NCBI GenBank assembly: GCA_020137815.1
Contig: CM035350.1
Location: forward strand, 6,020,180-6,084,179
Direction of reading: 5' to 3'
Length of the DNA: 64,000 nucleotides
Source: Hormiphora californensis
Lineage: Eukaryota; Ctenophora; Tentaculata; Cydippida; Pleurobrachiidae
The first letter of the stretch is position 1. Every line of letters begins with the position of its first letter. Below the pieces are notes generated by a model that worked only from the letters and a program-made list of their open reading frames with translations, had not been told where the DNA came from and did no database searches. A program made the translations under genes and the position numbers. Shown one piece after another: positions 22,001 through 33,450 of the stretch.

Positions 22001-25000
22001 CAGGTGGTAGATTCTGTCCGCTATCATTCTCTCTGCTGTCTTCACCACACATGAAGTGAGGCTGATTGGCCTGTATGACGATAGGACCTTGGCTGGCTTG
22101 CCAGCCTTCAACAGGGGATGATCGAGGCAGTCCTCCAAATCTGGGGCAGATTGTTGGAGTGCAGGGACTGGTTAAAGATGGCAAGGAGTTCTTCCAGGCG
22201 TTTGCTCCCCAGGGCTTTGATGAAAGCAGGTGTTATGTCATCTGGGCCCGGTGCGCCCTTCTTCTTGCTTTTCTTTATGCTGTCTTTAGCTCCTTCATTG
22301 TAAAGGGGGAGCTTGCTGGAGCTTCTACTTCGTCTTCTCCAGTTGGTTCTTCCTCGAGGATCCGGTTGAGCTTCAGGGTGGTCTCTGTACGTTCTGGTCC
22401 GTTATGTTCAGGGAACTAACACGGGCGTAATGAAGCAAATATGTCGGCCTTCCTCTTATTGTTTGTGATGATCGGCCGTTGTGGAGCAGGGCTTCGTTTG
22501 GGTTGTTGGTGTCAGGGCATCCATTGAGAACGCACGAGCCTCCATGCTGGGATCCTGCATCTCTGCTCCAGCAAGAGTTTCCTCCCACCGTCCGTTTTGC
22601 TTCGTCCATCAGGTTGGCGGCGTTGTGGCATGCCTCAATCCATTCTTCTCTGTGGTCTTTCACGTTCTCTCTAAGGTGTTCCTTTTTGTCACGGCATCTC
22701 TTACTCTGGGTTCATCGTCCCCTTACGCCTCTTTCCTGGTACTGTTTTCCCTACATGCTTTTCCGCAGCTTTGATCACTTTTTCCTGGAATCTTCTCACC
22801 TTCTATGGATGTTTGGTTCCTCCTCCAAGTCCGAAGTCGTTCTCTTAGCTGCTGTGAAGCTGGAAGGTCAACATTTGCTCTCCACTTGGGAGGTCGACTG
22901 ATCTGTTGTTGTAGGGCGAGTTTTGGATCTGATGTTGAATATGATGGGAAGGTGTCAGATCCAGGTCTTGGTCGGATGCCATCTGCTCTATCAGCCCATT
23001 TCTTCCCCACGAGTGTTACGTCGGGGAGCTCTCAGTGCCGTACAGGGTTCACCCTTGTTGGTCTCCCGTCGTTAAGCAGTGTCAATCCCTTCTCTACGAT
23101 CAGGTCTTCGATGGCTCCACCCCGTTGGTCCTCTGGCTGGGATCGGTCCCAGAGGGTGGAGTGGGCGTTTAGGTCGCCTGCAATTATGGAGTATTCGTCG
23201 GTGGGTAGATGTCGGTCCTCAGGAGTGTGGTACTGCCTCCCAACGAGTTGTTGGGGGGGCAGTATCCATTTGCGAGTGTCGCCCCGATTCCTCACAAACT
23301 TAATCCTCCACCTGATGACCTCCGTCCCGTCCTTCTGCCCACCCGCAGTCTTTCAAAGAGATTTCGTGCCGGATGAGCGTAAGTAGCCCCCCTCCGATTC
23401 CTCCAGCCCTGTCTTGGCGGAGGGTCGAGTAACCCGGAAAGTGGGGAGTTCTGTCTTGTTTTCTGAGTTTGGTTCTCTTGGATCAGCGATGTCGTTTACT
23501 GGGATTTCAGTCTTTCCTCCAGTTTCGCCTGCTTTCCGGGCTAGTCCACCAGCGTTCCACTGCATAATTCTAAGGGATGTGGTGCTGGTCGTCATTCTAA
23601 TGGATCGTCTCGGTTGATGATGTGTGTTGTTGGGGCGTTCTGGGCTCGGAGACGATCTGTGCAGGGGTCACAGTCCCGTTGGTTGTCCCTTCTAGGACTG
23701 CTTCCTGAATGAGCGGGTTGTTTCAGTGCAACACTTATGGAAAGGGGCGTGGCATGTGTTGCATTCAATTGGTGTAGTGTTGACCTTGATTGTTCTCTGC
23801 AGTGGGCACATCTGGTTTTCTGTCCGGGTTCAGATGAGCTTGGGCTGGGACTAGGGCTGGAACGTAAGTTTGTTTAAATGTGGCTGGGGTGGAGCTGAAG
23901 GGGAAGGATGGCTGGTTGTCCTGGGGGGGATGCTGAAGATGGGGGGAATCTGAATGTGCTGGGTGGGCTAAGTAAGCCATGGCACTGCGGCTATCCGATG
24001 AGCTCGACGGGAGGGGTGGTGACGGGGGAATAGAACTCGAGGAGGTGGGGTGAATTTCGTGGGGTTGGGGACTCTCCATGGGGTACTAGCGCTCGGGTTT
24101 GGTACCCTTGCACCTCTTGGGAATGATGGAGGGAACTTCTTGAGTTTGGACTATGTGTAGCGCAGAGCCATTTGGATTTGTCCAGCTGGTACCCTCCCTA
24201 TACCACTACTTTTTTCCTGTTTGTGTGACCAGCTGTGGCAACTCTGTACACTGCATTTAATGGGGACTATGCCAACTTTGATCGTTTTGTTGCTGTCGAG
24301 CAGGTTCTCTGTTCCACCTCATGGCTGGAATCCTCTGTGTCAGTAGACTGGTTGAATGGTGACACACCTCCATGGTTGTACATTTCCATACCGTTTTCAG
24401 ATTGTATCTACTGATTCCACTACAGGTTATAGATTGTGGCAGTCTCTGGGCAGCCGGTTGTGGAGCATGATAGGGGGGTGGCATTGGCTCTGATTGTACC
24501 GGAGCATGAGTGACTTTAGGTCCTGGTTTCGTTTCAATATCCCCGCCCCGCAGCAGGAGGAGACCTAGCCAGCCTACTGCGGGTCGAGAAAAAAATATAT
24601 CGTCTGCTGTCCTTGTATATCTTCTCTGGGGTTTGTTGAGGTTTTCGGGACTGCCCGGGGCAGTTCCCTTGATGAGGAGCATTCGTTGATCCCCCGAAGA
24701 GGACGAAGCCCACCAAACCGACGGCAAGGTTGCTCCTCTGTAGGATGGGGTTGTTGGTTGTTGTATGCGCCTCCGCTTCCAATCCTCTACTTGTGATTTT
24801 ATCCCGTCCGGCAGCCAGTTCCTCACACGCCCGAGAAGGACGGAGCTCAGGTTCCAGAGTTTCCTCTTTCCCCCGAGAGTTTTCTTCCCTCCGTCTTATG
24901 TCCATGTTTTTGGAGATAAGGTGGAATCGTCTCCCATAACTATCTTAACAGGTCCCATGAAGAGGACCGCACCAGCACTGTTTTCACATTGTGCCAGTCT

Positions 25001-27495
25001 CGATATCTCCAGCGACCCTTGGTGAGTGGCATCTCAGCATTGATCGCTCTAGATTGTGGCCTTGGCTAGACAATTCGGACGCTCCATTGACTATGGCACC
25101 TTTGTAGATTTTGCACTGCCAACCTCTGATTTGTAATCAGTACTCCATGTGGGTTCAGGGAACATCACTTTTTGTTCGGATGCAGACAGCGTCGTCCGGC
25201 CGTTCATGGGGTAGTTAGGCAGGTTCCTTCCCAATTAACGGAACTCTGGCGTGTGAATATGTTTATGGGTTAGTATCTATGTGCGTCACTCATAGAAATT
25301 GTTTTTGTAGCATGGGATAGTGGTTGTGTTCTGTTTGTTGATCAGGTTTTTTGTGGAGGCTTGTTGTTGGTAGAGAGTGATGATGTTGGTTTGTTACCTT
25401 CATCGTTTGGGGGGTAATCGCCATTTGGGAATCTCCTACGCTTCTCATGGACTTTTGAAGAAGCGTAGGTAGTAGCGAGGCTACTGGTTAGTGTAGTTTC
25501 TCCCTGTTGGGCTACGGAAACACCCCTTGAGTTTATCTCGACCTCGGCGTGGGAATTTTGCCGAGAGTCGGTGGTAGCTAACCAGTTATGACCTAGCTTG
25601 TTAGACCTTTTATACCTGTCCAGAGGCTAGGTGGACAGAAGGTAGAGGGGGGCCAGTTGAGATTAGACCTCCTCCAGCCTGGACTTTTGCTGGAGGACGG
25701 GTTTTGGCCGGTATTTAGCCATCTACTTTGGCCCAGTGCACAAGGCTGGGGAGATGGTGTAATACCGGCCGGGGGTATCTCTATTCAGAGAGAGATGAGT
25801 CATGAGCGGATTAGAGAAAGGAAGAGAGAAAAACACACCACCCAAGGAGGGCAGCTCTGTTTCCTTGGAGTGGTATGTGAGATGCTCCAGGCAGTTCAAG
25901 AGCTTCATGGTTTACCCCGGGTATGCCGGGTCACCCCTGAAGATTCCCTGCCTGGTCTGTAGGACACTATTGCTATCTAAAAAAATAGACATTAGCCGCG
26001 GCCTGCATCTCAAGGGCGTGGGAAGGAATCTCACCCTCCGTCCTCCTGTTACACCCCTACAGGGTGCAAACTTCTTTCTTAACGAGACAGAAAGTGGATT
26101 ACACCCTGCAATTGCACCCAGCAATTGAAGGGTGCAATTGTAGTTTTTGTCTCGTTAAGAAAGGCCCAAATGTCCTATCTGAGACAAAGTCCTATCTGAG
26201 ACAAAGTCCTATCTGAGACAAAGTCCTTCCTAAATCTTCCTCCACGTACGTGGCCCGGCCCTGACATCAGGAGAGGGGGAGCCACACACTGAATATTTAT
26301 GTACGGGGCGGGGGCTCAAACCGCTGTTATAATTTCCAGAACCGCAACACTATCTTCCTCAGTTTGTGTTTCTAGTTATCGACAGCAGTGACACGGAACG
26401 TCTAACTATTGCTAAAGACGAGCTTTACAAAATGTTGAAACACGAAGTAAGTCTGAAGACTGAATCCTGTTACATCAACGATACAAAGTGATTTGACCCC
26501 GATATACCGGGAGGATAAAATTCCCCCGATTTAGGAAACTAACAGTATATCACCCCGATATACCGGGCACCCCGATTTACCGGGCGAAACCCATTTGCCC
26601 CGAGCATCCCAGTAAATCGGGGTCTGATCTAGATAACCAAGTTTCAATTTAGTTCCTTCACTCAGGATTTGAAAAAGAGTTCCCTCTTGATTTACGCCAA
26701 CAAGCAGGACATAAAGGTAAGATACCTTGATAGGGATAATTTACTGGTCTAATTTTATCGACTCTCTAGAGAGATGGGGTAAAGAGTCTTTAGGCCCCCA
26801 TTTCAGCTGTTCAAATAAAGTATTATTTATACCTAATATACCTCTTTTTATATACGACGTTTTCAAACTCTTGAGCTAGTGTCAGCCGAGACCATATATT
26901 TATTGATGGAGCAGCATCATTAATACCGATTCCTTTCTAGGATTGTATGTCCAGTACCCAGATTTCTCAGACGTTAAACCTCAAATCGATAAAGGACCAC
27001 CCCTATCATATTCAGCCATGCTGTGCGCTCTCAGGAGAGGGGTGAGTTATTAATTTGCACCTGCAGATTCTGTACTGCAGAATGCAACTTATTGCAGACT
27101 ACTATAACATTTTCCTGTCTTCTTACTCAGAAATTCGACCACCGCCTCTCTCTATCTGTTAAATGCCTTCCTTTTTAGGATTGAAAAAGGGGAAATTAAA
27201 AAGTATATTTCTGGTCTCGCACTCAAACTAAAAGAGTGCCACACTGTTACAACTGCTGCTGCAATGCCGGTTGATAATTCCTTACACAGCACTGGTGTGA
27301 CTTGTATGGAGCGCGCGGCACATTTCTTGTTTGCCAAGGTCCATCGTTTTCGCGCGCCCAGGCTCCAAGCACCTCTCGCTCCCTTCTCTCTCCACTCCGA
27401 GCATATCACGTGACTTCCCCACCAATAACTCATTGCTTTTCAGGTTGCAGCAGGGTTTGGAATGGGTAACCTCACAAATACGAGGAGGCAGATGA
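16086..27495 (+). CDS. ARL5: ADP-ribosylation factor-like protein 5 (ARL5), 180 aa
   Basis: Seven phase-consistent exons: 16086-16131, 16288-16348, 19328-19475, 26363-26446, 26666-26716, 26941-27041 and 27444-27495 (543 nt, TGA stop). The protein has the P-loop GLDNAGKTT, switch [12 protein letters not shown], the G3 box WDIGGQ, NKQD for guanine recognition, and CCALSGEG before the C-terminal GLEWVTSQI helix. The SNVEE and [11 protein letters not shown] stretches single out ARL5 among ARL proteins. Gly2 follows the initiator Met, as needed for N-myristoylation. ARL5 acts at the trans-Golgi, where it recruits GARP tethering complexes. Length matches the usual ~179 aa. Introns 2 and 3 are swollen to 3.0 and 6.9 kb by foldback elements and a retrotransposon; the other introns are short. 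Confidence 0.95.
16906..17854. mobile_element. Long-arm foldback element in ARL5 intron 2 (family F1)
   Basis: The left end ATAAAAAGGGAGGGTCTTAA is mirrored at the right, and complementarity runs inward for well over 100 bases (the CCAATGGTTCTGAAATTTTG block and its inverse) before becoming patchy. There is no ORF. Interior sequence around GATTGCCATTGATAATGTTA resembles the interior of the foldback at 50353-51467. Confidence 0.8.
17868..19190. mobile_element. Foldback element with TACCGTAAGTTGGGGTAAC ends, 1323 bp
   Basis: The 23-bp inverted termini (TACCGTAAGTTGGGG then TAACTTTG) are perfect. The motif GGGTAACTTTGGAC and its inverse AAAGTTACCCC recur inside, and the two halves are diverged inverted copies around ~18560-18650 (for example TTGGGGTCCCTCATCCA against TGGATGAGGCCCCCAA). 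No coding capacity. It begins 13 bp after the preceding foldback. Confidence 0.85.
19875..26039 (-). mobile_element. I-like non-LTR retrotransposon (endonuclease-RT-RNase H), ~6.17 kb, mutated
   Basis: Borders are defined by the 11-bp direct repeat GTCCTCCTGTT at 19864-19874 and 26040-26050. On the minus strand the order is a first ORF region (24905-24257), a proline/serine-rich stretch with a PHD-like Cys/His cluster (24079-23700), an apurinic-like endonuclease (23595-23032; [23 protein letters not shown]), a reverse transcriptase (22138-21500; [26 protein letters not shown], then LFADDV) and an RNase H (20740-20400; [29 protein letters not shown]). RNase H plus a simple (ACA)n 3' end at 19871-19890 places it near the I group. 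Multiple frameshifts break ORF2, so this copy is inactive, though full length. Confidence 0.85.
24257..24826 (-). CDS. Retrotransposon ORF1 segment with a variant 2A-like motif
   Basis: Near residue 93 the frame reads [17 protein letters not shown]. Leucine-rich sequence followed by D-I/V-E-x-N-P-G-P is the hallmark of ribosome-skipping 2A peptides, which are known in several invertebrate non-LTR retrotransposons. Here the conserved Asn before Pro-Gly-Pro is Lys (AAA), which differs by one base from AAC or AAT. By established 2A rules that change should abolish or weaken skipping. The rest of the protein is low complexity and I cannot name a domain. Confidence 0.6.
   Translation of the reverse strand: MRNWLPDGIKSQVEDWKRRRIQQPTTPSYRGATLPSVWWASSSSGDQRMLLIKGTAPGSPENLNKPQRRYTRTADDIFFSRPAVGWLGLLLLRGGDIETKPGPKVTHAPVQSEPMPPPYHAPQPAAQRLPQSITCSGISRYNLKTVWKCTTMEVCHHSTSLLTQRIPAMRWNREPARQQQNDQSWHSPH
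26168..26230 (+). repeat. Short tandem repeat, ~18-bp unit, three copies
   Basis: Three copies of GTCCTATCTGAGACAAA follow directly after the foldback end, inside ARL5 intron 3. Confidence 0.75.
26490..26635. mobile_element. MITE of the CCCCGATTTA family (diverged copy)
   Basis: The block carries repeated ACCCCGATATACCGGG, CCCCGATTTA and the inverse TAAATCGGGGTC. It matches the better-preserved element at 61121-61280 in motif order, but its outer ends are worn. It lies between ARL5 exons 26363-26446 and 26666-26716. Confidence 0.65.
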
Positions 27496-27697
27496 TGATA
27501 ATATGATTGATATGAAACTCTACCCCTCCATTCTTTCTTTATGTGTTCGCATTCAATATGACAAATTCGTGTTATAAAAATCACAAGACACCGTGTTTTT
27601 CGTTTTTAAAGAGTGTCGTAAAAAACCGACAATAAGATCTGTCGTAAAATATAAGTTATCGAGTCCACATGATACACACAATCAGCACAGTTTTCAA

Positions 27698-30600
27698 CTA
27701 CCCCGGTGTTAGGGGAGATGTCATTAGTCCTAATCGCTCCAAACACGCCGCTGCAGCATCTGCCTTGGCTTTCCGTTTATTCTTGGCTCCATTCGGCGTC
27801 GTAAAGTTGCCAATCTTAACCGATACCTGGAGGAAGGGGTAGGTTATTAACTGATAAGACTCAAGGAACTGCGATAGGGATATTGTACCCGCCAATTTAT
27901 GCGAACCTGGAAAAAGTATAGCTTGTTGTGGGCAGCTCCCTCCTCCTTTATGAGGCTATAATCTGGCTGCTTCCACTTCCTCTTGTGACACACATCAGCG
28001 AGAGCGGCCACAGGATGTTTTCCGCTCATGGTGGTACGGGGTGCTGTCAGGGGCTCTGTGGCCACAGTTGGCATTACATCAGCAAACTTCTTAGCTTGGA
28101 TCTGGGCCCTCTCTTCAGCACTAATTAATCCCGCCTGATCTGTCTTCACCATTATCTCAAGGGGCTGGAGGGATCCTGCCCCATATGCAGACCCGTATGG
28201 ACAGCCCCGACCAAGGACTTGCCCCACAATCCATCCCTGTTTCTTGAGGATGGCCATACCAATAATGCTGCGAACTAGAGGCAGCCCAAAGAGCATGTCA
28301 GGGCGTGTCCAGGCAGGACTCTCACTATCCTCCTGCCTTCTCTTCTTCCAGGCACTTGACATTTGGCTTGTTTCCAGCATTCCAATTTCAGAGTCGGTAA
28401 CTCCACACTCATTCAACTGAAAAACAGGGGAGTGTCAATAACCCATCATGGTGATCACTGCTCCTCATTTTATAACAGCAGTTAGTGCTGAGAACTATCC
28501 CAGTACCCCCATTGATATAAAGTAGTCCCCCAGTACCCACAATTATAATACTACTCCCCATCTTTTTACCCTCTGTTGGACGGCTTCCATTTTATCCATT
28601 AGTTCAGCTGATTCAGGGCTTTTCACCATATCATGGGCTATCTTCTTTCGTTTCTGCACCAGGCCCTGTATCTCTTCCTAGAGTGGGGGTGAGATGTGAG
28701 GGCGGGGGATCAACATATCTCACTCTCTCAGCAGGGGTGGGTGGGGGACAAACAGGGTATATATGGGGGTGGGGGCAAACAGAAATGTGATGTATTAGAC
28801 TTACCCTGTGTCGTTAGAAAACCCACGACACACATTTCAGTGATTCTTACCGCACAACGCATGCCTAAATTCGGTATAATTAGTAGCACACTCACTACTA
28901 GCACTAAATATAATTGCTCAAACCAGGATTATTTAGTAGAGTGGGGCGCTGATATCGGGGTGACTACACAAATATCAAGAAAGGCTCAATACAATGAAGC
29001 TACACACACACAATATCTAAATGGGATCTGGGGGCCATGATATTATCTTGTTGTGCCATGTGACCTGAGATGAGGGGTAGTTAGGGGATGGAGTTAGGGT
29101 TCGGTGGATGGAGACGTAGGGGAAGAGTAAAACACGGGGAGGGGCAGTAAATTACAATACAAATCAAATTTAAACATAGGGGGGGGTGACAACAAAGGCA
29201 GGTAAGAAAAACAAAGCAGCAACAAAAACAAATCAAATTCCGCTCGAACCGGCCATATCACCGTCTCCATTTTATCATGATCTCCAGCCGACGAAACCTC
29301 TCTCCGTCGCGTCTCCAACTCCCTCTCCTCATGTTGCGCCGCGCGGTAAAATCCACTTTGCACAGCATGGCGGGGTACATATTGCTAGTTGGGGTAGAGT
29401 TACACAGACACACATGACAGACAAACCTTGTTGACGAGAATGGCTCGTCCAGACGCCCTCACTGCTCCACCCTTCTCTAGGGCTCTCTTGTGGCCATATC
29501 CCTGGCTAACTGGGAATCTGCTCTCGATAGGCTTCGACTTCTCATCTACAGGGGGCGTGGAATAGCGTGACAGGGAAGGAAAGGTATGGAGACTCAAGAG
29601 GTTACAATAACTAGAGGGAGAGAGAGAGAGAGAGAGAGAGAGGGGGGAGTTATAATGCAACTACTTACTCTGGTAATTCTGGTAAGCCTGTTGATAGTAG
29701 TGCATGTAGTATTCACTATAATCGTAATCTTTAGCCTGATCTGGGGGGAACTGGTAGCCGGGGGCCCCCTCTGTCCCTTCTTTAGTTTTGGAAGGGGCAG
29801 CCTGCCACTCCGTCTCTGCAAGATCTGCTGCGGGTCTAGTATCAGGTATGTCGGGTAGCCCAGTGTCAGGTATCTCGGGTCCTGCTGTTGGGACAGCTGG
29901 GGCACTGTCATCCAGCATTGCCATGGGATCTACTTCCTCCTCTTGTTTCTGCAACTGCTGGGAGAGGGGGGGGGGGAGGTAATTGACAGGGTACACTATA
30001 ATACAGTTACAAAGAATGTGTTGGCAGTGAAAACTTAATTAAAACCAGATATAACCTGTTGCTTTTGTTGTTTTTCTTTCTCCTCCTGGACCAGTTTCTC
30101 TGCCTCGTATGGCATTATAGCAGTTGGTGACTCCTTCTTGCTCTTCTTCTCCCCATACTGAGTCGGTGCAGCCGAGTAGGATTTCTGAAGACAGGGGATC
30201 GAGGTTAGCCGCAATAGGATTGTCAGATACCGGAGAAGAAAAAAACAACAAACATCCAGTTATTCACCCCCCCCCCCCCCCTTATCATATTCACCCCGGC
30301 CACATTACCTTGATATCCTACCCCCCCCCCCCCCCCCAAGTATAATATCCTTTAATTTACCTTGATATCCTTTAGTGCCTTCCTAATGGCGTCATCGTCC
30401 AGGTCCTTGGACCCTTGTAGTAGTTTCAGGGCCTCCCTTACTGCTCTGGGATCTATATCTGGGGTAGTAGGGGATGCCTTGTTGTTGGTGGTGGTAGCAG
30501 ATCCAGTGGCAGTAGGTGCACTACTAGATGAGGTATGGTGACTGCTGCTGCTGTGGTGGTGGTGATGATGTCCATTTAGTTTTTTAGGACTCGGTCTCCC

Positions 30601-32882
30601 CGTCTCCCTACTACTACTACTGCTGCTATACTGTGATCCCCTGCTCTCACTATGATACCTACTATCACCCTCGCTCTCCCTTCTCTCACTGCTCCTACTG
30701 CTCCTGCTCTCACCCCAACTGTCACTATGTCTGCTGCTCCTCTCTCTATCACTGTACCGGTGCTCGCTGTAGTGGGTGGGTACGGGGTGGTGTGGCATAG
30801 TAGGGGTGTCCCCTATACAGGGCCGGATGGGGTGGCGGTATCATGGCGGGGTGAGGGAACCTGCTGTCGAAGAGATGTGGAGGCCGCACTGGATGGTGGA
30901 AGGGAGGGAAGGGAGGGGGCATCTTACTAGGGATCAAATACCGGCATCCTCGAGGGGTCAAAGTGTGGTGGCATGTGAGGGGGTGGCAGTTTACTTGGAT
31001 CATAATTAGGAGGCATCTTGGACGGATCATATGTTGGTAGTTTAGGGGGCTCGTAGGATGATGATGGTGCCGTCTTTGAGGACGGATCATAGCTGGATAG
31101 CACCTTCCCCGGATCGTACATTGGTGGTATCTTGGAGGGGTCATATACAGGTGGGGTGTGGTGATATGAACCACTTGTTGTGTGGGTGGGGATCTGCTGC
31201 TGCTGCTGCTCCCGATCAACTGCTGCTGGTTTGGGTTGTTCTGGTGGAGGCTGGTCGAACCTAGAGGGTCTCGTTCTACCCTGGGGTGGTGGTGCTGGTG
31301 TGGGCTCTAGTTTCTTGGGTTCTGCCGAGATGACACTTTTAACTGGGGCACTGGAATAATTGGCTGGTGGTAGGGGCACTGGGGGACCCCCTACTGCCTC
31401 AGTCACCTCCCCTCCCCTCTCCCCTGTCTCTCCCTCCTCTAGTTCAAAGTTCTGCTGTTGGTCCGGGTAACTGCCTCTCTCCTCTTGTTGTGGGTGCCTC
31501 TGAAAGGGTTTAAATGTTACACAACAACAGACGTGAATAAAGCAAACTGGGTTTTTTGAACCATGTTCTAACATGTGCATGGAGTTGTTATTTTGAACTA
31601 TAATAGTAGGGGCGAATCTTAATTTGTTGACTCACTATTTGGTTAAAAGGTAATTCCGGTTGAAACCCACTAAAAACCTGGTTAGATGACTGCTCCGTGG
31701 TTGGTGGGAGATTGATAATAGTAGGTTCAGGATCTGGAACAGCAACCTGCTCTATTACTCTCGGTCCTGACCTCTTAGATCCTGAGACATTGGTTTGGTT
31801 TGGCACTATCAATTTCACTAGATGTACTATGCCCCCCTGTTTTATCTGAAGCTGTTTCTAACGATAACAAAATCAAAGTTTCGAGATCTACGGAATCAGA
31901 ATACTGTGGGAGACCTACAAGACATTATACCCGGGGAGGGGCCAGGGGGGGGGGTAATACCTTCACTTCGGTTATTAAACCCCTCAGGTGGAGAAACAGG
32001 ACACGTCTCCAAATCTCCTCCTTTCTTTACTTTGGTAGAAATCAGACCGATCTTGATGGAAGATTTGGGTTTCGTGTTTACCAGATCCTTGTTAAAAAAC
32101 TGGTTTACCAGTTTCTCAGGTTTAGCCGGTTTCGCAACAATACCTCCACCTTTGGCTGGAAACTTGCCAACAGTAACGTTACTAAAGTCCTGGTTCTTCT
32201 GGGACCGCCGCCTGGAACTATCTGAGGAAATTGGGGTCAGCAAATGTAGAGCAAATAGTTTTAACATGTTTTAATAATAGTGCCAGACAATACAACAGTT
32301 TAACATGGTATAATTATAATCTAATTAGGGTCTAATTAGGTAATTAATTACCTCGGAAGTACTCCTCATCAAGTGTAGGGGCTGGAGCGTTATCAAACTC
32401 AGCCTTCAGATCCTCTATATCCAGGGGCACAGATGCATCGTACGGGATTGTAACATTCGATTTACCTGTACAACAACTGTATCACTACGTGATTAATGAG
32501 TGCTAATGGTGCAGCATCAAATATCACTACATTATCATGTTCACATTGTGTAATTTATCAATCTTGTAAAACTGACCAGCACGTTCACGTTGCTCCAATC
32601 GCTTCTGATATGTCTCACGGAACTTGAGCATGGCCTTTGCTTTCGTCAGGGCACTATCCTCCTCCCTGCGTAATTTGTGTTGGTAACTGGGAAATATCTC
32701 ACCCGGTTCCTATATATCACTCACCCCTCGCTATCACTAGTTGAGGTACTGCTAGATGAGGAACTAGAGGAGGAGGACTCAGAGGATTCAGAGGACACTG
32801 TGTCATGTTTTCCTCTCTTTTTCTTAGCGTCTGCCTTCCTGCGGGCTGTCTTTCTTTTCCGTTTATCCTTGGCCATCGGCAT
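27698..32882 (-). CDS. SON: SON-like splicing cofactor: RS-type repeats, G-patch and C-terminal dsRBD, 1015 aa
   Basis: Thirteen exons join in one frame (- strand): 32725-32882, 32577-32686, 32352-32465, 31961-32221, 31636-31781, 30928-31499, 30361-30766, 30056-30184, 29669-29954, 29427-29545, 28570-28677, 27907-28416 and 27698-27826; 3048 nt, stop TAG. The N-terminus is lysine-rich, then a poly-serine run. The middle has YDPSK-type repeats, an Arg/Ser/Glu-rich stretch and polyHis. The C-terminus carries a G-patch (KKQGWIVGQVLGRGCPYG, then VKTDQAGL) and GKHPVAALADVCHKRKW, which opens the SON double-stranded-RNA-binding domain; the last exon completes it (NKRKAKADAAAACLERLGL). SON binds pre-mRNA in nuclear speckles and promotes splicing at weak sites. 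The protein is shorter than vertebrate SON because the central repeats are reduced. The start at 32882 could instead be the ATG at 32876. The exon border at 31781/31961 is the least certain. Confidence 0.87.
29613..29643 (+). repeat. (GA)n microsatellite
   Basis: An uninterrupted GA run in the SON-like gene intron between exons 29427-29545 and 29669-29954. Confidence 0.9.
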
Positions 32883-33450
32883 AACTAAATGTGCGGATAC
32901 TGAGGTGATAAATAAAATGAACAATGCTGATAATTGCTCAATGAGCATTTTTCAGGTTCAACTGTTTGTTAAAACTGGATAAATTAGATCAATGCTAATC
33001 AATGCAGGCGGCCCACGAAAGAACTGAGCACCAACTCACGCAGGGCTAATAACAATGATTTTTGAGGCCTAGACCAGGTCGACTTAGATTTGAGATTTTA
33101 GAAGAAAAAAAACGGGAGATTTGAGATTTTAGAAGAAAAAACGGTAGAAATTTATAAACAGGGCCAAAATGTTTTGGGGGTTAACACACATCAAACGAAG
33201 GGACTACTGTAAGGAAAATTATCAAACACTCAACTTCTAAAGGGGGTTTACAAATTAAATATATATCAAGTGACTTAACTAACAAATAATACGAAATTTC
33301 TTTCTCATCCTACTGGGGGGATAACATATCCTAATACATTTCCATTAGACAGGGTGGTCAAATAGGCCACCCCATCCTACATGCATATTACATATATGTA
33401 CTAAGCCTCAACCTACTTAGGATGAGGTTTAGTACATATAGTATATGCAT

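Larger units (their letters stand above)
19516..26167. mobile_element. Foldback/MITE interrupted by a retrotransposon
   Basis: The outer ends are GGGCCTTTCTTAACGAG at 19516 and its inverse ending 26167. Inside the left part, GCACCCTGCAATT and TTCTTTCTTAACGAG motifs alternate in both orientations. Without the retroelement and one copy of its 11-bp target duplication the element is about 480 bp. It lies in ARL5 intron 3. Confidence 0.8.

Noticed and set aside
20140-23617. Plus-strand open frames of 60-193 codons across 20-24 kb
   Set aside because: They lie antisense to the I-like retrotransposon and show no domain.
30749-31219. Frameshift mutation in the SON-like gene near 30930
   Set aside because: A 161-bp GT-AG intron restores phase exactly on both sides, so no mutation is needed.
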